From positions 1-13,867 of the forward strand of contig JAJZEU010000082.1 in assembly GCA_021805625.1 (NCBI GenBank): DNA of 13,867 bases, read 5' to 3'. Position 1 is the first letter of the stretch, and each line of letters opens with the position of its first letter. Made by a program: the position numbers and the translations under genes. The DNA comes from Microcaldota archaeon. GTDB lineage: Archaea; Micrarchaeota; Micrarchaeia; Micrarchaeales; CABMGC01. Shown in pieces: positions 11,988 through 13,867 of the stretch. Below the pieces are notes generated by a model. The model had not been told where the DNA came from, did no database searches, and saw only the letters and a list, made by a program, of their open reading frames with translations.

Positions 11988-12011
11988 AATTATTTACGTA
12001 CATAAATAATT
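11988..12011. repeat. A/T-rich inverted repeat with 9-bp arms between divergent promoters
   Basis: Positions 11988-11996 (aattattta) and 12003-12011 (taaataatt) are perfectly complementary around a 6-base centre (cgtaca). The element lies between the minus-strand core at 11943-11956 and the plus-strand TATA at 12021-12030. It could be an operator for the DRG GTPase gene. A related tacgt-acata pattern occurs nearby at 11954-11966. Confidence 0.45.
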
Positions 12012-12020
12012 GTATTAGCT

Positions 12021-12030
12021 TATATAAAAT
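12021..12030 (+). promoter_or_regulatory. TATA box of the DRG GTPase gene
   Basis: The run tatataaaat is the clearest plus-strand TATA box in the window. It predicts a start near 12050 and a leader of roughly 27 bases before the ATG at 12077. No strong Shine-Dalgarno site is seen in that leader. Confidence 0.6.
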
Positions 12031-12076
12031 CCGACTGCGGCATGGAAAACTTGTTTTTGCGGTCCACACTGATACT

Positions 12077-13210
12077 ATGGTAGAAAAAGAGCAAAAAAAG
12101 ACAAAAAAAGAGAACCCACTACAGCGCAGACTTGAAGAGCTCAGGAAAGAATATTCGAACACAAAATATAACAAGGCCACCAACAAGCACTTGGGGATAC
12201 TCAGGGCAAAGATCGCGACTGTGGTAAAGGAACTTAACAAAAAATCCGGAAAGAAGGGCATAGGAATAAATGCAAGGAAGAGTGGCGATGGAACAGTGGT
12301 GCTCGTCGGTCCGCCCAATGCAGGCAAGTCATCGCTTCTCAATGCTCTGACTGGGGTGGACTCAAAAGTCGCAAACTACGCCTTCACTACAGTAAGCATC
12401 ATACCTGGGATGCTAATGTGGAAGGGTGCAAAGATACAGGTTTTCGATCTGCCCGGTCTGATAGAGGGCTCGCACATAGGTAAAGGGGGAGGCATAAGAC
12501 TTGGCAGCGTGATGAGAATTGCAGATCTCGTACTTTTTGTTGTGCCCGCAACAGATTACAGCGTCATATTCAACATAATCGAAGAGCTTTCTGAACTCGG
12601 CATAAAGGTCAACAAGGGCAAACCAAAAATAAAAGTGGAGGAGGTTAGCAGCGGGGGCATAGAGATGATAAGCAACGGCAACAGAACTCCGCTGCAGGAG
12701 GAGGCAGTGCCAATAATCAACGAGTTCGGCATCTACAATGCAAAGGTAATATTTTGGGAAAACTCAACAGCCGATGACCTCTTCGATTTCCTTACCAAGA
12801 ACAACGTCTATGTACAGGGTTTTGTTGTGGCCAACAAGATAGATCTTGTGGAGAAGCCCGCGGAGCTGGTAAGGGAGATCAAAGCGAAGATAGGCATGCC
12901 TGTAATACAGACCAGCGCGCTCGAAAAGAGGAATATAGAAGAACTAAAAGATGCAATCTTCCAGAATCTGGAGCTGGAGCGCGTATATCTCAAGCCTAAA
13001 GACGGCCAGCCCGACTACGAGAAGCCCATGATAATGAAGAAGGGGAGCAGAGTGTTGGAGCTTGCAAGGGCATTGCACTCCGATACCGCAGCCCAGCTCA
13101 GGTATGCGTTTGTAAACGGAAAAAGCGCCAAGTTCAGGAACCAAGTCTGCGGGCCAAACCACGTGCTGGAGGATGGCGATGTCGTAACCCTTGTTTACAG
13201 TAAGGTTTAA
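12077..13210 (+). CDS. DRG-family GTP-binding protein with TGS domain, 377 residues
   Basis: This is a member of the Obg/HflX superfamily, DRG branch, whose eukaryotic relatives bind ribosomes and assist translation. A basic helical N-terminus (1-70; LQRRLEELRKEYSNTKYNKATNKHLGIL is the DRG-type lead) precedes the GTPase. G1 is GPPNAGKSSLLNAL (78-91), switch I is AFTTVSIIPG (102-111), and G3 is DLPGLIEG (124-131) followed by the glycine-rich GKGGGIRLGSVMR. G4 is NKID (253-256) and G5 is TSALE (279-283). An inserted region (about 176-245) splits G3 and G4, as in DRG proteins. The TGS domain ends the chain (about 301-376). Length is typical (about 365-380). The next gene starts 26 bases downstream and is probably co-transcribed. 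Confidence 0.93.
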   Translation: MVEKEQKKTKKENPLQRRLEELRKEYSNTKYNKATNKHLGILRAKIATVVKELNKKSGKKGIGINARKSGDGTVVLVGPPNAGKSSLLNALTGVDSKVANYAFTTVSIIPGMLMWKGAKIQVFDLPGLIEGSHIGKGGGIRLGSVMRIADLVLFVVPATDYSVIFNIIEELSELGIKVNKGKPKIKVEEVSSGGIEMISNGNRTPLQEEAVPIINEFGIYNAKVIFWENSTADDLFDFLTKNNVYVQGFVVANKIDLVEKPAELVREIKAKIGMPVIQTSALEKRNIEELKDAIFQNLELERVYLKPKDGQPDYEKPMIMKKGSRVLELARALHSDTAAQLRYAFVNGKSAKFRNQVCGPNHVLEDGDVVTLVYSKV

Positions 13211-13236
13211 TATTCCCACGAAGAAAGGATAATCGC

Positions 13237-13767
13237 ATGACAATCAAATACTGGGAATTCGAAGACGCTCCGCTGAAGGAGAAGCTGAAGAGCCCCAGCG
13301 TAAAGGAGATTGCAAAAATCTACTTCGACAACGAGACAAAGGCATACAGATTCGCAAGAGCGCTTCAGGAAGTGAAAAAGAGCGGGGAGGTAAGGCTCAA
13401 GGACTGCAGCAAGGACCTGCCGCTGGCAACATGGAAGAGGTACCTTGATTACGGCGTCAGCGTAGGATTGCTGAAGCACGAGAACAACGCATATTCCTTC
13501 ACAGACAGATTCTCCAAGCCGCTGAAGAACATAGCGGTATACATAAAATCGTGGATGGATTCCAAGTTCGAAGAAGACATGGGGATCCTTTTTGCCAATG
13601 CCAAGATGGGCAGGCAGAAGAAGCGCGGAGGCAAGTTCAAGCATGCAGCATCGGAAGAAATGCCTGCTCAGAGCTCTAATACCAGCCCGTCAGACCAGGA
13701 GTTGAAGGCGAGCCTTGACTCAAGGGACCTGGCAGCAGGGCATCTTGAATCTCCGCCTGTCCCCTAA
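13237..13767 (+). CDS. Hypothetical protein, 176 residues, possible winged-helix with a disordered tail
   Basis: I cannot name the family. Residues about 20-110 are helix-rich with a pattern suggestive of a winged helix: SVKEIAKIYFDNETKAYRFARALQEVKKSGEVRL, then ATWKRYLDYGVSVGLLKHENNAYSFTD, then a helix (PLKNIAVYIKSWM). A basic patch (GRQKKRGGKFKH, about 125-136) and a low-complexity acidic/Ser/Pro tail of about 40 residues follow. These features would suit a nucleic-acid-binding protein, which is inference. A purine-rich site (gaaaggat) precedes the ATG, and the gene follows the DRG gene by 26 bases. Its stop codon overlaps the convergent cysS stop by four bases (13764-13767). Confidence 0.65.
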   Translation: MTIKYWEFEDAPLKEKLKSPSVKEIAKIYFDNETKAYRFARALQEVKKSGEVRLKDCSKDLPLATWKRYLDYGVSVGLLKHENNAYSFTDRFSKPLKNIAVYIKSWMDSKFEEDMGILFANAKMGRQKKRGGKFKHAASEEMPAQSSNTSPSDQELKASLDSRDLAAGHLESPPVP

Positions 13768-13867
13768 TTGCGTTGCAGGTACCATCTTGTACCTTCTTCA
13801 GTGTCTTCAAGGAGCACCCCGTATTTTTCCTTAAGCTCCCTCCTTATCGCATCAGCCCTTGCAAACT
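13764..13867 (-). CDS. cysS: Cysteinyl-tRNA synthetase, C-terminal end (partial, runs off right edge)
   Basis: The minus strand from the right edge to the TAG at 13766-13764 encodes about 33 residues: FARADAIRREL, KEKYGVLLEDTEEGTRW and YLQRN. The motif A-D-x-IR-x-EL, then G-(V/I)-x-LEDT-x-x-GT-x-W, is the characteristic C-terminus of CysRS, which charges tRNA-Cys. Only this end lies in the window, so catalytic motifs (HIGH, KMSKS) cannot be checked. It is convergent with the 176-residue gene, the two stops interlocking. Confidence 0.88.
   Translation of the reverse strand, partial: FARADAIRRELKEKYGVLLEDTEEGTRWYLQRN

Noticed and set aside
12042-12083. Short upstream frame MENLFLRSTLILW whose stop overlaps the DRG start codon (atggtag)
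   Set aside because: Its ATG is only about 18 bases from the TATA centre, so the transcript probably begins after it. The overlap is attractive but likely chance.

Overview
The window is archaeal chromosome. The evidence is a sliding clamp (PCNA) beside a primase large subunit, archaeal-type D-aminoacyl-tRNA deacylase, the Rpp21 subunit of RNase P, SRP54, a DRG-type GTPase, Lrp-like regulators, and A/T-rich TATA boxes about 25-30 bases before many start codons. Short spacers, many leaderless or nearly leaderless genes, heavy AUA/AGG/AGA codon use, a tRNA-Ile with a UAU anticodon, and an exported protein with glutamic-peptidase-like motifs suggest a small-genome, possibly acid-living lineage of the DPANN/Micrarchaeota kind. 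That placement is inference; no taxonomic marker can be searched here.

Layout. Positions 1-714 hold the start of a small membrane protein (minus), a divergent 99-residue unknown and a 56-residue unknown. Positions 691-1737 (minus) encode a double Lrp/AsnC-like regulator. A 308-base spacer with a possible small RNA follows. Positions 2046-2487 encode a stand-alone Lrp-type ligand-binding (RAM) protein and a 53-residue C2HC zinc-finger protein. Positions 2431-2959 contain a 403-base A/T-richer insert carrying an 88-codon ORF, bounded by 63-bp direct repeats. Each repeat copy contains the 3' end of the zinc-finger gene. The right copy also carries the stop codon of priL. Positions 2956-4677 (minus) are pcna-priL, followed by a divergent dtdA (4856-5656) that overlaps a 658-residue exported, membrane-anchored repeat protein (to 7619).

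Positions 7673-8194 encode a DJ-1/PfpI-like protein lacking the usual nucleophile. On the minus strand follow the RNase P Rpp21-type subunit (8196-8516) and an ATP-cone protein (8590-8844). Then come a polyprenyl diphosphate synthase (8901-10013), tRNA-Ile(UAU) on minus (10029-10103), a two-helix SHOCT protein (10180-10473), SRP54 (10520-11830), a purine/pyrimidine-rich spacer with a 12-residue basic micro-ORF, a DRG GTPase (12077-13210), a 176-residue unknown, and the 3' end of cysteinyl-tRNA synthetase running in from the right edge (minus).

Together the genes cover replication (clamp and primase), translation and its quality control (tRNA, DtdA, RNase P, CysRS, DRG), protein targeting (SRP54) and lipid precursor synthesis. 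The least ordinary parts are the repeat-bounded insert between the zinc-finger gene and priL, a primase large subunit with too few cysteines for an Fe-S cluster, the UAU tRNA, and the regulatory block at 691-2487.
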